A stretch of DNA of 64,000 nt from Xenococcus sp. PCC 7305. Its GTDB lineage: Bacteria; Cyanobacteriota; Cyanobacteriia; Cyanobacteriales; Xenococcaceae. The notes beneath the pieces are model-generated. The model made no database searches and was not told where the DNA came from. It saw nothing but the letters and a program-made list of their open reading frames with translations. Both the position numbers and the translations under genes were made by a program. Position 1 is the stretch's first letter; each line of letters opens with the position of its first letter. This document shows positions 1 through 9,900 of this stretch, one piece after another. Location of the stretch: the NCBI RefSeq assembly GCF_000332055.1, contig NZ_ALVZ01000228.1:1-64000 (forward strand). Direction: 5' to 3'.

Positions 1-22
1 GATGAGGGATGAAGGATGAGGT
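1..22. repeat. GGATGAG-type short tandem repeat
   Basis: Degenerate tandem copies of GATGAGG/GATGAAG fill the left edge of the window. The same repeat type recurs at 5821-5843 and 56219-56270, always between genes. The rest of the leader to 199 is AT-rich with no recognisable gene. Confidence 0.6.
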
Positions 23-199
23 AAAAGCCTTAATTATCAATTATTAATTTTTCCCCATTCGAGGACAAGCAATTTTCAATTAATTAGTCCTAAAGTACTA
101 AAGCAAATTGGGAATATAGATCGATGTAATCAATATCCTAATTTTTTAATATTGAACTGTAAGCAATTATCAACTATGCATTAACTAGGAGCTTTCAAG

Positions 200-694
200 A
201 TGAATAAATATATGTTTCCCGCGATCGCAACAGCCTTATTAATTTCACCCTTGGCGGTTAATGCCTTGCCCTCAAATCCGGGAACTAATAACTCGACAGA
301 ATCGCGATTGCCCATAACCCAATTGGCCCATAGAAATCAAAAAGGTGGTCATGGGAACATGAAGAAACTGCTAGAACAACTAGATTTAACGCCAGAACAA
401 TCCCAAAAAATTGACGCAATTCACGAAGAGTTTCACTCCGAAAATGAAACCTTATTTCAGGAAATGCGCAGTAACCATCAAGAATTGCGATCGCTACTAG
501 CTAGTGATGCTTCCCAAGAACAATTGCGACAACAGCATCAAAAAATTCAAAATCTGCGTCAGCAATTAGGCACGAATCGCTTTGAAACTATGTTGCAAGT
601 CAGAGAACTTTTAACTCCTGAACAACGCACTCAAATGTCAGAATTAATGGCACAATATAGGGGCAGAAGAGGTCATCATAATTTCCAGAATTAA
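200..694 (+). CDS. Spy/CpxP-like periplasmic protein (LTXXQ motif)
   Basis: A 164-residue small periplasmic protein of the Spy/CpxP type. Residues 1-22 form a signal peptide (hydrophobic core, Ala-rich end). The mature part is Gln/Glu-rich and helical and carries LTPEQ twice (about residues 68-72 and 138-142), the hallmark of this family. Family members are ATP-independent chaperones or envelope-stress (metal, misfolding) regulators. The ATG at 200 has a good ribosome site, TAGGAG at 186-191. The C-terminus is Arg/Gly/His-rich. It is transcribed alone; the next gene starts about 140 bases on. The family call is firm; the exact role in cyanobacteria is inference. Confidence 0.8.
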   Translation: MNKYMFPAIATALLISPLAVNALPSNPGTNNSTESRLPITQLAHRNQKGGHGNMKKLLEQLDLTPEQSQKIDAIHEEFHSENETLFQEMRSNHQELRSLLASDASQEQLRQQHQKIQNLRQQLGTNRFETMLQVRELLTPEQRTQMSELMAQYRGRRGHHNFQN

Positions 695-835
695 TATGTT
701 ATACCTCAATTCCATAGCATTTTCATTGATAAAGATCACCTGAGTACTCCAAAAAAATCACAGTCATTATCTCAAAACTCTTTCATAATTAACTCAATAA
801 TTAAGTTCAATAGATATGTTTATGACTTGAGAATA

Positions 836-1153
836 ATGAAAAAACTTATTAGTAAGCTTGCAATGCTAAGTCTTGGTTTTACTGTAAGTTTGATGGCTGT
901 GGAAACGACACAAATCAAACCAGTCCAAGCTCAAAGACTTTGTTACTCCTATAGAGTAACTCGCCCTAATGGCTTATATGTATATATAAATGGCGGAAGT
1001 CAAATTATCACAACTCTTCCTTACAACAATATCGTTAATGTGAATGGAATCAGTGCCGATGGATATTGGGCAAAAATTCAATATTTGAGGGTCGATGGCC
1101 AAATGGGTTATGGCTGGGTAGCCAGAGAATTTTTGGAATGCTACCAGGAATAA
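836..1153 (+). CDS. Secreted SH3-like domain protein
   Basis: A small exported protein of about 105 residues. I start it at ATG 836 rather than TTG 827 because MKKLISKLAMLSLGF gives a clean signal peptide ending near VQAQ. The mature part of about 70 residues has the look of a bacterial SH3 domain: RPNGLYVYINGG, then a hydrophobic strand, a GYWAKIQY strand and a final GYGWVAREFLE strand. Two Cys could form a disulfide. Such domains usually bind peptidoglycan or envelope partners. A terminator follows, so it is a single-gene unit. The domain call is moderately sure and the function unknown. Confidence 0.6.
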   Translation: MKKLISKLAMLSLGFTVSLMAVETTQIKPVQAQRLCYSYRVTRPNGLYVYINGGSQIITTLPYNNIVNVNGISADGYWAKIQYLRVDGQMGYGWVAREFLECYQE

Positions 1154-1196
1154 ATTTAAGAAATATGGTTTGACAAGGTAAACAACGACTTAGTAG

Positions 1197-1226
1197 CTCT
1201 ACTTGTTAATCAAGTAGGGTTTTTTT
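1197..1226 (+). terminator. Rho-independent terminator
   Basis: Stem CTCTACTTG (1197-1205), loop TTAAT, stem CAAGTAGGG (1211-1219; one G-U pair), followed at once by seven T's. It ends the SH3-like gene, whose stop is at 1153. Confidence 0.8.
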
Positions 1227-1283
1227 CTGCTGATTGGCCTTAAAAATTGCAATAATGATAAGGATCTTCACCGATGCAAAACC

Positions 1284-3107
1284 GTGGCGCAACCATTATC
1301 AGACCAATATTTCGACTTAATTGACCAAATTGTCGACAAAACTCTTCAGGGAAAAATTGCCTCTACAGAAAGGGTTTATATCATGTTAGAACGAGGGATT
1401 GAATCTGGTACGGGAGAAGTCTGGGAACGGTGCTTGGCTCAACGCATCGAGTCGACAAATAATCAATTAGATAAAAAACTCAAGGCAACAAGAGTTTTGC
1501 GAGCTTTAACAACTATTGAAACCCAGTACAAAAGATGGCAAAAAGCCCATCAACAACAAAATGCGATCGCTGATGCCACGGATCAGCTTCTTGGTTCTAC
1601 CACTGAGCAGATAGTCGCAAACTGGATTCAAATTATTGATATTAATCAAAAAGAGCCTCTAAATCGCGATAAATTGCAACAATTAGCTCAAAGTTTGGAA
1701 ACTTCTGTCACTAACCTTGAGAATGCTCAGTTAGCTCAGGATTGCCAACAAATAGCCACAGGGATTATTGCAGGCTTAACTACTTTTTCCCAGCTCGAAG
1801 ATGATTTAATTAGCTGGATGTATGAATCGCAAAGGAGTATTGGATTTGCTAGGGAAAAACCGAACCCTTGGCGAGTTTGGGTGAAAAAAGTAGATAATCC
1901 TCTGCCAAAACAATTATTTCAAGCTCTAGCTGAGCAAAGAGCGATCGCAGACTTGGGAGGAGTCACCAACAACATCGAGTTACGAGGTTGGGTTGAGTTA
2001 GTGATTTTACTCCAATATATTCAACAAGGCTTGGTTGCCTGGTATGACAAACAGCCCTACAATGCCGAATTTGGCAAGCAACTTTCCTATAGTACTTTTT
2101 TGACTTTTGCTGTTATCTGGCTCGAATTGTCCCAAACTTTCACTAGCAATAATCGATTTCGCGAAGGTTGTTTCCAGATTATGCTACAAATTTTGCGTTT
2201 ATTTGCGCTGAGGGATGATTTTCCTCTTTATAGCGGGATTTTTGTCTCTTTTTCAGGGGAATTTTTACAAAACACTTTGTCATATTTGAGCGAACCAATC
2301 CGGCAAATAGAAGGAAATAAGGAAAAAGGTCGGATTCTTACTCTGCTCGGATATTCGCAACGAACTCTGGGGCGCTATGAACAAGCATTAGCTTTTCATC
2401 AGGAGGCTATAGAAATTGCCAGAGAAGCTCAAGATAAATCCTGCGAAATTGCTAATCTCAATCATTTGAGCAGAACTTATGTGCAACAAAAAGATTACGA
2501 AACTGCGATTAACTACAGCCAAAGAGCGTTAATTATGGCGCGTCAAAGTGGCGATCGCCTAGGCGAAACAAATGCCCTAGTTAATCTTGGGTATAGCAAA
2601 GTATTTGCGGCGCGAGACATCGATGCTATGGATGCAGAGGTTTACAACGAAGCGATCCGCTATCTTGAGCAGGGTTTGCAACTCGCGGAAAAAGCTGAAG
2701 ATCTGCAAACTCAGTCTTTGGTGAATAATAGCTTGGGAATTGCCTATGTAATTTTGGCGCAACCAACATCTGCGATCGCTTTTCTCGAAAAGGGGGTAAA
2801 ACTCGCTACGATGGCACAAGACGTCTATTTACAAGGGCTGAGTTATAGTTATCTGGCAGAAGCTTATTACAGTATAGAAGATCTCAAGCATAGTATTTAT
2901 CATGGATGTCTAGGTAGCTATCTCCTCAAACAAATTAATTCTCTCGAATGGCGCAAAAGTGCGGGGTTGATAACTATTCTTAAAGGTCAATTAGGAGATG
3001 CGGCTTTTAATCAGTTATTAGCTGAGTTGCGATCGCAAATAATCACTTTGATTGGAGTTGATGGTTACGATTATATTCCCCAACTTTTAACTGAATATTT
3101 AGAGTAA
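1284..3107 (+). CDS. Tetratricopeptide repeat protein
   Basis: A 607-residue cytoplasmic protein without signal peptide or membrane segment. The N-terminal half (about 1-330) is helical and not recognised. From about 345 to 540 there are four to five TPR-like helix pairs, for example GRILTLLGYSQRTLGRYEQA, then NLNHLSRTYVQQKDYETAI, NALVNLGYSK and VNNSLGIAYVILAQPTSAI. TPR arrays are protein-binding scaffolds; no effector domain (CHAT, kinase, GGDEF) is attached. The start is GTG 1284; ATG 1274 is out of frame and the ribosome site is weak. Partner and role are unknown. Confidence 0.75.
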   Translation: MAQPLSDQYFDLIDQIVDKTLQGKIASTERVYIMLERGIESGTGEVWERCLAQRIESTNNQLDKKLKATRVLRALTTIETQYKRWQKAHQQQNAIADATDQLLGSTTEQIVANWIQIIDINQKEPLNRDKLQQLAQSLETSVTNLENAQLAQDCQQIATGIIAGLTTFSQLEDDLISWMYESQRSIGFAREKPNPWRVWVKKVDNPLPKQLFQALAEQRAIADLGGVTNNIELRGWVELVILLQYIQQGLVAWYDKQPYNAEFGKQLSYSTFLTFAVIWLELSQTFTSNNRFREGCFQIMLQILRLFALRDDFPLYSGIFVSFSGEFLQNTLSYLSEPIRQIEGNKEKGRILTLLGYSQRTLGRYEQALAFHQEAIEIAREAQDKSCEIANLNHLSRTYVQQKDYETAINYSQRALIMARQSGDRLGETNALVNLGYSKVFAARDIDAMDAEVYNEAIRYLEQGLQLAEKAEDLQTQSLVNNSLGIAYVILAQPTSAIAFLEKGVKLATMAQDVYLQGLSYSYLAEAYYSIEDLKHSIYHGCLGSYLLKQINSLEWRKSAGLITILKGQLGDAAFNQLLAELRSQIITLIGVDGYDYIPQLLTEYLE

Positions 3108-3173
3108 ATGGTGAAAAAACTAAATTATTGGGTAGATTTGATGCTCCACCATGATACGACTTTGAGATAAGCT

Positions 3174-3190
3174 GTACGGTAATACCGTAC
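3174..3190. promoter_or_regulatory. Inverted repeat, probable YefM-YoeB operator
   Basis: A perfect 7-bp inverted repeat, GTACGGT-AAT-ACCGTAC, lies 17 bases before the antitoxin ATG at 3208. YefM/Phd antitoxins repress their own operon through TGTAC-containing palindromes, and this site begins TGTAC. The position suits autoregulation; no -10 box is obvious. Confidence 0.55.
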
Positions 3191-3207
3191 GCCTAAAAGT
3201 TGTTCCA

Positions 3208-3480
3208 ATGGATAGTATAAGTGTAAACAAGTTCCGGGAAACGTTGAAAGACTGTGTAGAAAAAGTGATTAATCAACATAACCCACTCAAGGTTACTCGC
3301 CGCAATGGGGAGGATTTTGTCGTGGTTAGTGCTGAAGACTGGGAACGGGAACAAGAAACCTTACAGGTGCTGCAAAATAGTAGTTTAATGAAACAAATTG
3401 CTAAGTCAATGGTCACCCACATGCAAGGACAGGGCTATAAACTAACTGATGAGGAGATCGATGAGATCCTTAGTGTTTGA
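3208..3480 (+). CDS. yefM: Phd/YefM-family antitoxin
   Basis: A 90-residue antitoxin. The N-terminus (MDSISVNKFRETLKDCVEKV) and the RNGEDFVVVSAEDWE stretch match the Phd/YefM DNA-binding fold. The acidic C-terminal tail from about residue 60 would wrap the toxin. It overlaps the following YoeB-type toxin gene by 20 bases, the usual antitoxin-first order with translational coupling. Regulation is probably by the antitoxin and the toxin-antitoxin complex binding the inverted repeat at 3174-3190. Confident. Confidence 0.88.
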   Translation: MDSISVNKFRETLKDCVEKVINQHNPLKVTRRNGEDFVVVSAEDWEREQETLQVLQNSSLMKQIAKSMVTHMQGQGYKLTDEEIDEILSV

Positions 3481-3733
3481 AGGAGATACCTGGAAAGTGT
3501 ATGAGGACTTGAGGCAAAAAGACCCAAAAATGCACAAAAACCTTCGTAAAATCCTCAAAGAAATGCTGAGAGGAAATCCCAAATCAGGACTTGGAAAACC
3601 CGAACCTCTTAAACATAATTTATCGGGTCTTTGGTCTCGAAGGTTATCACAAAAAGATCGGATAATCTATAAGTTTGATAGTGACTATATTTACATATTT
3701 GCCATAGGTGGTCACTATGATAATTTGGTCTAG
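3461..3733 (+). CDS. yoeB: YoeB/Txe-family ribosome-dependent mRNA interferase toxin
   Basis: A 90-residue toxin whose second half is close to E. coli YoeB: GKPEPLKHNLSGLWSRRL, DRIIY and a C-terminal HYDN. The catalytic residues equivalent to E. coli Glu46, Arg65 and His83 are present (Glu48, Arg67, His85). YoeB cleaves mRNA in the ribosomal A site. An earlier ATG at 3449 is possible, but ATG 3461 has GAGGAG at 3451-3456 and gives the usual YoeB N-terminus. It overlaps the antitoxin gene. All active-site residues are intact, so it is probably functional. Confidence 0.9.
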   Translation: MRSLVFEGDTWKVYEDLRQKDPKMHKNLRKILKEMLRGNPKSGLGKPEPLKHNLSGLWSRRLSQKDRIIYKFDSDYIYIFAIGGHYDNLV

Positions 3734-3812
3734 TCTAGAATAAAATTAAAAAAACCTGCATGGGAAACAGAACCGAATATACTGGTTTAAAAATAATTAA
3801 TGTGATGATTTC

Positions 3813-5813
3813 TCAATCTAGCCAATAAGTTTTTCGTTGAAAAGGATAGGTAGGCAGACTTATTTTTTTGCAATGACTATCTTTCATTAAAACGTCCCAA
3901 TTAATCGCAACTCCTAAGACATAAAGTTGAGCTAACCCAGAAATCAATAGTTGCCGATCGCGTAATTCTGAATCTATGCCAGAATAAATCACCGTTAAGC
4001 TCTCATTAACTTCTTGGCTACCAATTGACCAACAAATCTCAGCAATATCTAAAGAAACAATCGGGGTAGCAATCAAAGATTGCGCTAAATCTTTTAAATC
4101 ACCACTAACCTGCTCCACAAATTCCAGAGCAAGTTTCGGCTCTTGATTAAGATTGGCCTTACCTTGCCATAGGTCGGGGTACATTTCCTCATTAAGAAAC
4201 TGAGTTAATTTTGTTTGTAACTCTTCAGTAGAAGTCGTAGTCGCAGCCAATCTATAGTTAAAATGCGATCGCCCTGTGTTAGCAGTCAAGCAGATATCTT
4301 GTATCGAATCAGTTGAAGTTATTAAATATTCTTGATAACGTTTCACCAACTCTTGAAGAGCCTTTTCACTCCTAGCCGATAAAGTAAACAAACATAAATC
4401 CTGCTCCCTTGTCTCCCCATCTCCCAATCTCCCCATCTCCCCATATCCCCAACTCCCCAACTCCCCATCACCTAAAACAACATGGGCATTCGTTCCACTA
4501 AACCCAAAAGCACTGACCCCGGCAATTCTGGGCTGTTCACTTTTTGGCCAAGCGATCGCATTTTGGGGAAGTTTAAAAGGTAAATTTTGCCATTCTATTG
4601 CCGAATTCGGCTTTTTCAAATGGAGATTAGCCGGAATCGATTCATTCTCCAAAACCAAGACTGCTTTAATTAAACTTGCGATTCCTGAAGCGGATTCTAA
4701 ATGACCAATATTAGTTTTCACCGCACCAAGCATTAATTGCTGATTATTGGCAAACACAGAACTTAACGCTTCAACTTCGATCAAATCTCCCAAAGAGGTT
4801 CCTGTGCCGTGAGTTTCCAGATAACCAACTTGCTCCGCTGACACTTTGCTATTGGCTAAAGCTTGTTTAATTACGGCTTGCTGGGACAAACTATTAGGAG
4901 TGGTAATACTGCTAGTGCGGCCATCTTGATTAACAGCTGAACCGAGTAGCACAGCTCTGATATGATCTCGATCTGCGATCGCATCGCTAAGTCTTTTAAG
5001 CACCACAATGCCACAACCTTCCGATCGCACAAAACCATTAGCCGCCTCATCAAAAGTCTGGCAACGACCATCAGGAGAGAGCATTTTCGCTTGGGAAAAA
5101 TTGATACTAACTTTAGGTGAAATCAAGCGATTTACTCCGCCAACTAGAGCTAAATTGCATTCGCGATCGCGTAAACTCTTGATCGCCAAATGAACTGCTA
5201 CCAAAGAAGAGGAACAAGCCGTATCGAGAGAAATGCTCGGGCCAGTAAAATTGAAAAAATGCGATAAACGCCCAGAAGCCAAACTATGGGTATTGCCCGT
5301 GGTGAGATAAGCATCAATCTCGGATTGCTTTCTGCTTAATAATTGATGCCAATAATCCGTTGCCGAGATTCCAATAAATACTCCCGTTTGACTACCTTGA
5401 ATTTTTTCGGCGGCGATCGCAGCATTTTCCAGGGCTTCCCAACTCACTTCTAATAAAAGTCTTTGTTGCGGATCGAGACTTGCGGCTTCCCTGGGGGCAA
5501 TCCGGAAAAAACTGGCGTCAAATGACCTAAGATGGGGGACAAATCCACCATAGTTATTACAAATTTTTCCTGGGGTAGCAGATTGTGCATTGTAATATTG
5601 ATCTTTGTCCCAATGTTCAGCGGGAATCTGAGTAATCGCATCTTGCTCGTTGGCTAATAATTGCCAAAATTCTTGAGGGTTATTGGCTCCAGGAAAACGA
5701 CAACCCATTCCTACTACTGAGATCGGTTCATGCTGGGCTTTTTCGAGAGCGCCTAATTTACTTTGCATTTGTTTTAATGCTAGTAAAGCTTTTTTCGTAG
5801 GAGACAAGGACAT
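3813..5813 (-). CDS. Polyketide synthase: ketosynthase with vestigial acyltransferase
   Basis: A 666-residue type I PKS fragment. Residues 1-28 form a helical docking-type N-terminus (ALLALKQMQSKLGALEKA). Residues 30-450 are a full ketosynthase with DTACSSSL (active Cys), the ETHGTGT and NIGHLESASG histidines and the GFSGTNAHVVL end. A KS-AT linker follows. At about 555 the sequence begins like an AT (PKLALEFVEQ) but only about 80 residues remain, with no GHSxG, before the normal post-AT linker (LYVLGVAINW, then SLPTYPFQRKTYW) and the stop. A KS-AT unit is usually about 950 residues. There is no ACP, KR or TE. It lies just after the IPMDH-like gene on the same strand. Chain-building would need a partner AT and ACP; it may be a remnant or a stand-alone KS. 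Confidence 0.85.
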   Translation of the reverse strand: MSLSPTKKALLALKQMQSKLGALEKAQHEPISVVGMGCRFPGANNPQEFWQLLANEQDAITQIPAEHWDKDQYYNAQSATPGKICNNYGGFVPHLRSFDASFFRIAPREAASLDPQQRLLLEVSWEALENAAIAAEKIQGSQTGVFIGISATDYWHQLLSRKQSEIDAYLTTGNTHSLASGRLSHFFNFTGPSISLDTACSSSLVAVHLAIKSLRDRECNLALVGGVNRLISPKVSINFSQAKMLSPDGRCQTFDEAANGFVRSEGCGIVVLKRLSDAIADRDHIRAVLLGSAVNQDGRTSSITTPNSLSQQAVIKQALANSKVSAEQVGYLETHGTGTSLGDLIEVEALSSVFANNQQLMLGAVKTNIGHLESASGIASLIKAVLVLENESIPANLHLKKPNSAIEWQNLPFKLPQNAIAWPKSEQPRIAGVSAFGFSGTNAHVVLGDGELGSWGYGEMGRLGDGETREQDLCLFTLSARSEKALQELVKRYQEYLITSTDSIQDICLTANTGRSHFNYRLAATTTSTEELQTKLTQFLNEEMYPDLWQGKANLNQEPKLALEFVEQVSGDLKDLAQSLIATPIVSLDIAEICWSIGSQEVNESLTVIYSGIDSELRDRQLLISGLAQLYVLGVAINWDVLMKDSHCKKISLPTYPFQRKTYWLD
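4411..4469. repeat. CTCCCCA-type short tandem repeat inside a coding region
   Basis: About eight 7-9 base units (CTCCCCAT, CTCCCAAT, ACTCCCCA) lie within the ketosynthase gene, in its KS-AT linker. They are translated in frame as a Gly-rich GELGSWGYGEMGRLGDGE stretch. This repeat is normally intergenic in cyanobacteria. Confidence 0.8.
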
Positions 5814-5820
5814 AAATCAA

Positions 5821-5843
5821 GGATGAGGGATGAGGGATGAGGA
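5821..5843. repeat. GGATGAG short tandem repeat
   Basis: Three copies of GGATGAG(G) in the 38-base spacer between the IPMDH-like gene and the ketosynthase gene; same repeat as at 1-22 and 56219-56270. Confidence 0.7.
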
Positions 5844-5851
5844 AATAATTT

Positions 5852-6889
5852 TTAATTTTCAATTTCTTCAAGGAATAATTCTACTAATTCTTGAGTCGTG
5901 ACGAGAATTTCAGGTTCTTGAGAGTATAAATCACGAGTGCGATAACCTTGGGTGAGAATTTTGTTCCAAGCTGCTTGTAGGTTTGCGATCGCGTCTCGTT
6001 CTCCCCATTGTTCTAGCATCATCATCGCACTAGCCAATGTACCCAAGGGATTGGCTTGGTTTTTTCCGGCAATATCGGGCGCTGTGCCATGAATCGGCTC
6101 ATAGAGGCCAAATCCAGCTTCATTGAGACTGGCGGAACCAAGTAAACCAACTGAGCCTGCCAACGCACCGCCAAGATCACTTAGGATATCGCCGAATAAA
6201 TTGCCTGCCAAAATTACATCAAAATGCTGAGGGTTGATCACTAATTGCATTGCCAAATTATCTACTAACATCGGCTCGACTGTAACGTCGGGATATTCCT
6301 GGGCAACTTCTGCAACTAAATCAGTCCAGGGCAAATAGGGCAAGGCATTTTCTTTGTGAGCAACTGTCAGTAAACCCCGACGTTTTTGAGCTTTGGCGAA
6401 GGCCACTTTAGCAATTCGTTTAATTTGCCAATCGTAATATTGCATGGTGTGATAGCCATAATTTCCCTGTGTATCTTCTCCTCTGCCTGCTGCTCCGAAA
6501 TAGATGCCACTGACTAATTCTCTGACAAATAGGATGTCTACTCCCGATAGATAATCTCGTTTCAAACTGGATTTATCAATTAAGCTAGGAAAAGTTTTGA
6601 CTGGACGAAGATTCACAAAAAAATCAAATCGTTTTCGGAGTTCGAGTAATCCGCCTTTGCTTACTGCACCAAAGAGAATACCGTCGGATTGCTCACATAA
6701 TTGAGCTGTGGTTTCAGGAAAATAAGAACCATATTTTTGAAATGCCGATTTACCGATCACACCGTAATCTATTTGTAGTTGAAAATCATGTTTTTGAGCC
6801 AGTTTTTGCAAAATTACGAGGGTGGCTTCTACTACTTCTAGGCCAATTCCTTCTCCAGGTAGAGCTGCTATCCGATATTGATTATTCAT
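5852..6889 (-). CDS. Isopropylmalate/isocitrate dehydrogenase family protein (LeuB-like)
   Basis: A 345-residue beta-decarboxylating dehydrogenase. It would oxidise and decarboxylate a 2-alkylmalate-type substrate with NAD. Conserved residues are all visible: LPGEGIG start, substrate arginines in LRKRFDFFVNLRP and RELVSGIYFG, catalytic Tyr in NYGYHTMQYYDW, Lys in AHKENAL, metal Asps in LVDNLAMQLV and GNLFGDILSDLGG, and the HGTAPDIAGKNQANPLG cofactor loop. The substrate loop near residue 75 (GAVSKGGLLELRKR) is shorter than in standard LeuB, which has GGPKWD. With the PKS gene next to it, a paralogue serving specialised metabolism is as likely as leucine synthesis, so no symbol is given. Start ATG 6889. 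Confidence 0.8.
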   Translation of the reverse strand: MNNQYRIAALPGEGIGLEVVEATLVILQKLAQKHDFQLQIDYGVIGKSAFQKYGSYFPETTAQLCEQSDGILFGAVSKGGLLELRKRFDFFVNLRPVKTFPSLIDKSSLKRDYLSGVDILFVRELVSGIYFGAAGRGEDTQGNYGYHTMQYYDWQIKRIAKVAFAKAQKRRGLLTVAHKENALPYLPWTDLVAEVAQEYPDVTVEPMLVDNLAMQLVINPQHFDVILAGNLFGDILSDLGGALAGSVGLLGSASLNEAGFGLYEPIHGTAPDIAGKNQANPLGTLASAMMMLEQWGERDAIANLQAAWNKILTQGYRTRDLYSQEPEILVTTQELVELFLEEIEN

Positions 6890-6964
6890 TGCTAAAATAT
6901 AAATTTAAGCTATTTTTATTATGCTTATTCTCTCTTAAATGGAACAATAAGAGACGCCGAAAAA

Positions 6965-9900
6965 TTAAACAACGGCTCCTTCTATATGTCCATTAGCAGT
7001 AATATGTAAATTCAACCTACGACTGAGAAAATTAATAGCAAGGTAGAGTTCATCAGCTAAATCAACTTCTTGATCTGTAGCTAAAGAAAGCAATGTCAGT
7101 AAAGTTTCCAAGGTTTTGCGATCATCTGCCTCTTGGCCAATTGAGTACACTATTCTTGCCCATGTTACTTGGCTCACCTCAAATTTGGAACGCTCTAATA
7201 ATAAATTGAGTAATTGGGGAATTAATGATTTAGTTACTAGCCATACAATTAATTCAGCGATGTCATTATGATAGTAATCTAAATCTTCTTGAGACAATAA
7301 CCATAATAGCTTTTTTGATATTTCTTTAGGTTTAAAGATAGAAGCAGAATATATGACTTCTTCTACATTTCCTAAAATATCAGTCACCAAAATATCTGAA
7401 TTATTTTCAAGTTCTGATATTCTGCAATTGAAATATCTTATAAACGTTAAAGCTATGGAATTATTATTTAATTTTTTGCAAGAGTCTGCTACTCGATGCC
7501 AGATATAACCTCTATAAGTGAAGTTCCTAATAAGTAAACCCGGTGGAATTATATTATTAAGTTTCTTATTGATAATATAAAAATCAATTTTATTCATCTC
7601 TTCTATTACTTCGCTCAAAAAAGGAATAACATCTTCTATCCTCCTCATCCCAAACGTTGCAGCTATTCCTGCACGAACTCTAAAATCAATATCAGGATTA
7701 TCTAGTATTTTAAATAAAGATTTTAATTCCTTTAATGGAAGATTCTCCAAAGATTCAGTCAAAACAAATCTAGTTTGCCATCCAATAGATTCATCTTGAA
7801 GATATCCAATTATTGAATCAGCTAATTCCAATGTATGCTTTGAGAATTTTGCAGCCATAGCAACAGCTAATTTAGTCAGTTCATCAGCATGTTCACTTGA
7901 TAGCATTGACAATAAATCTAAGGCCTGATCTAAATCGCTTAGTCTAAATATTGATTCTATAATTGCTAATCTGCTACCAAGTCCAATCGAGATCAAGGCA
8001 ACTTCTCGTTCCTCTTGTTTTAAGATACTGATAAGCTCGGAAACCATAGCTTTTTCCCCTAATTCACCTAATGCTCTTGCAAGATTTGACTTAATAGAAA
8101 GAGTTATATTTGGATAAAAGTATCGCTGCCCTTTTAAAATCGATAGAATTTGAGAAGAGAGAAAACTTGCTTTCAACTTTATAAGGCTATCTATAACACC
8201 TTCAATTACAATCTCATTCGCTTTGGCCTTATCTGTCTCTTTTTTTACAAAATCTATTAAACGTTCCGAAGTTTGATGAGAACCATAATTACCAAGAGCA
8301 ATCGTAATTGCTTTTCTTCGCCATTTATTTTCTTTTGAATTCTCAAGAATATCAAATAGATAATTTTCTAGCTTATTTCCTCCAATTTCCATCAAAACAT
8401 TAGCGGCATTTTCCCAGTCGAATGTGTAAGTCGAATTTGATAGTAAACTTTTTACTTCAGCAATTATTTTCTCTCTCAAACCGCGTAAACGAATAATGGG
8501 TGTCCCAACAAGACATCTGGCTGCTAAAAGTAGATCGCCATGAAAAAAATTATCCTTAATTGCTAATTTACCTTTGGGTAATATTTGAGTACTAATTGAG
8601 TGACCTAAAATCCCTAACAGTAATGGTGTTGAATCTGCCATCATTCCTGACAACAGCAAAATTACTTCTGTGTACCAAGGATCTCTCCGATAAAGGATGA
8701 TCTTTGGTAAACTTTCTTGAAGACGATCCTTTGCAGCTAAAGCAGTTAAATATTCTTGAAAAGTTAAATGTAGAAACCCATGCCAACCAATAGCTTGTTC
8801 TTTGAGCAAACCATATTGAGCAGCAATTTCTTGAAGAATAGCCTTATTATTATCAGGTTTAATATTAATTGCTTTTAGAAAGTTGGCAATTATCGATAAT
8901 AGTTCATTCTCTGGGAAATAACGTTTTCCTTTATTATGAAAATCCCAGGCTAGTTCTTTTAATAAGTCAAGTTTGCGATCGGTAGTAAAGTTGCTAAAAC
9001 GTTTGATATTGCGAGATGCATCCCATTCTCTTAATAGGACTTCCAAGCAACGTTTGTATAATTCTGCACGACGTTCAGGTAATTCTAAATCTTGTTGATA
9101 AACAATAGTAATTAGAGAAAGAATTAGAGGATTAGCAGCTAAAGTTTGCATTCGAAGATTACCCGATAATGCTCTTGTTAGTCCATATCCTCGTTCGTGA
9201 TCATATTTAAACCATTTATCAATGAAGAATTGTATTTGCTTCCAACTAAAATCTAAAACCTCAAGGGTTTTGAAATTTTTTAATCCTCTACGCCAGCCAG
9301 CTTTACGACAAGTAACTATAATTGGAGCTTTTGGAAATCTTGTTTTTAATCTATTAATCTCTTGTATTGCTAAATTATAAGCAATTTGAGCTTCTTCTTC
9401 GTTTTCGCCACCTAAGACTTCATCCAAGCCATCGCAGAGGAATGCTACTTTACCACTATCCAATTGTTCAGTTAAATAATTAATTGCTTGAGAAAATTCA
9501 TAGTTACGATCGCATTCGGTAGCTATAAATTCAAATAAATCATTTGTTGAACTTGCAATAAAATTACCTAAGTCTACATATAAGGGCAAGTAAGGTAACT
9601 GATTTTCATCGCGTTTTGCCATCTTCAATACTAGGAAACGTAGCATCGTGGTTTTGCCCGCACCTGGATCTCCCAACACAATAATATGAGAAAATTGTAT
9701 TAAGGCTTCTACTGGCGACATAGCAGTAGTCGATTTTTCAGTGAGATGTAATTGCGACTTTTGTAGTAATGCGTTAGGGTCTCCTTTAGCTGAGGAAACA
9801 ATTTCATTTTGATTTTTGTAACTTAGTAATTCTTCTTCTTTAATACTTAACTCTATGTATACACTTTCCAAACTGATTGAGCTAGGAACATTTGGCAAGT

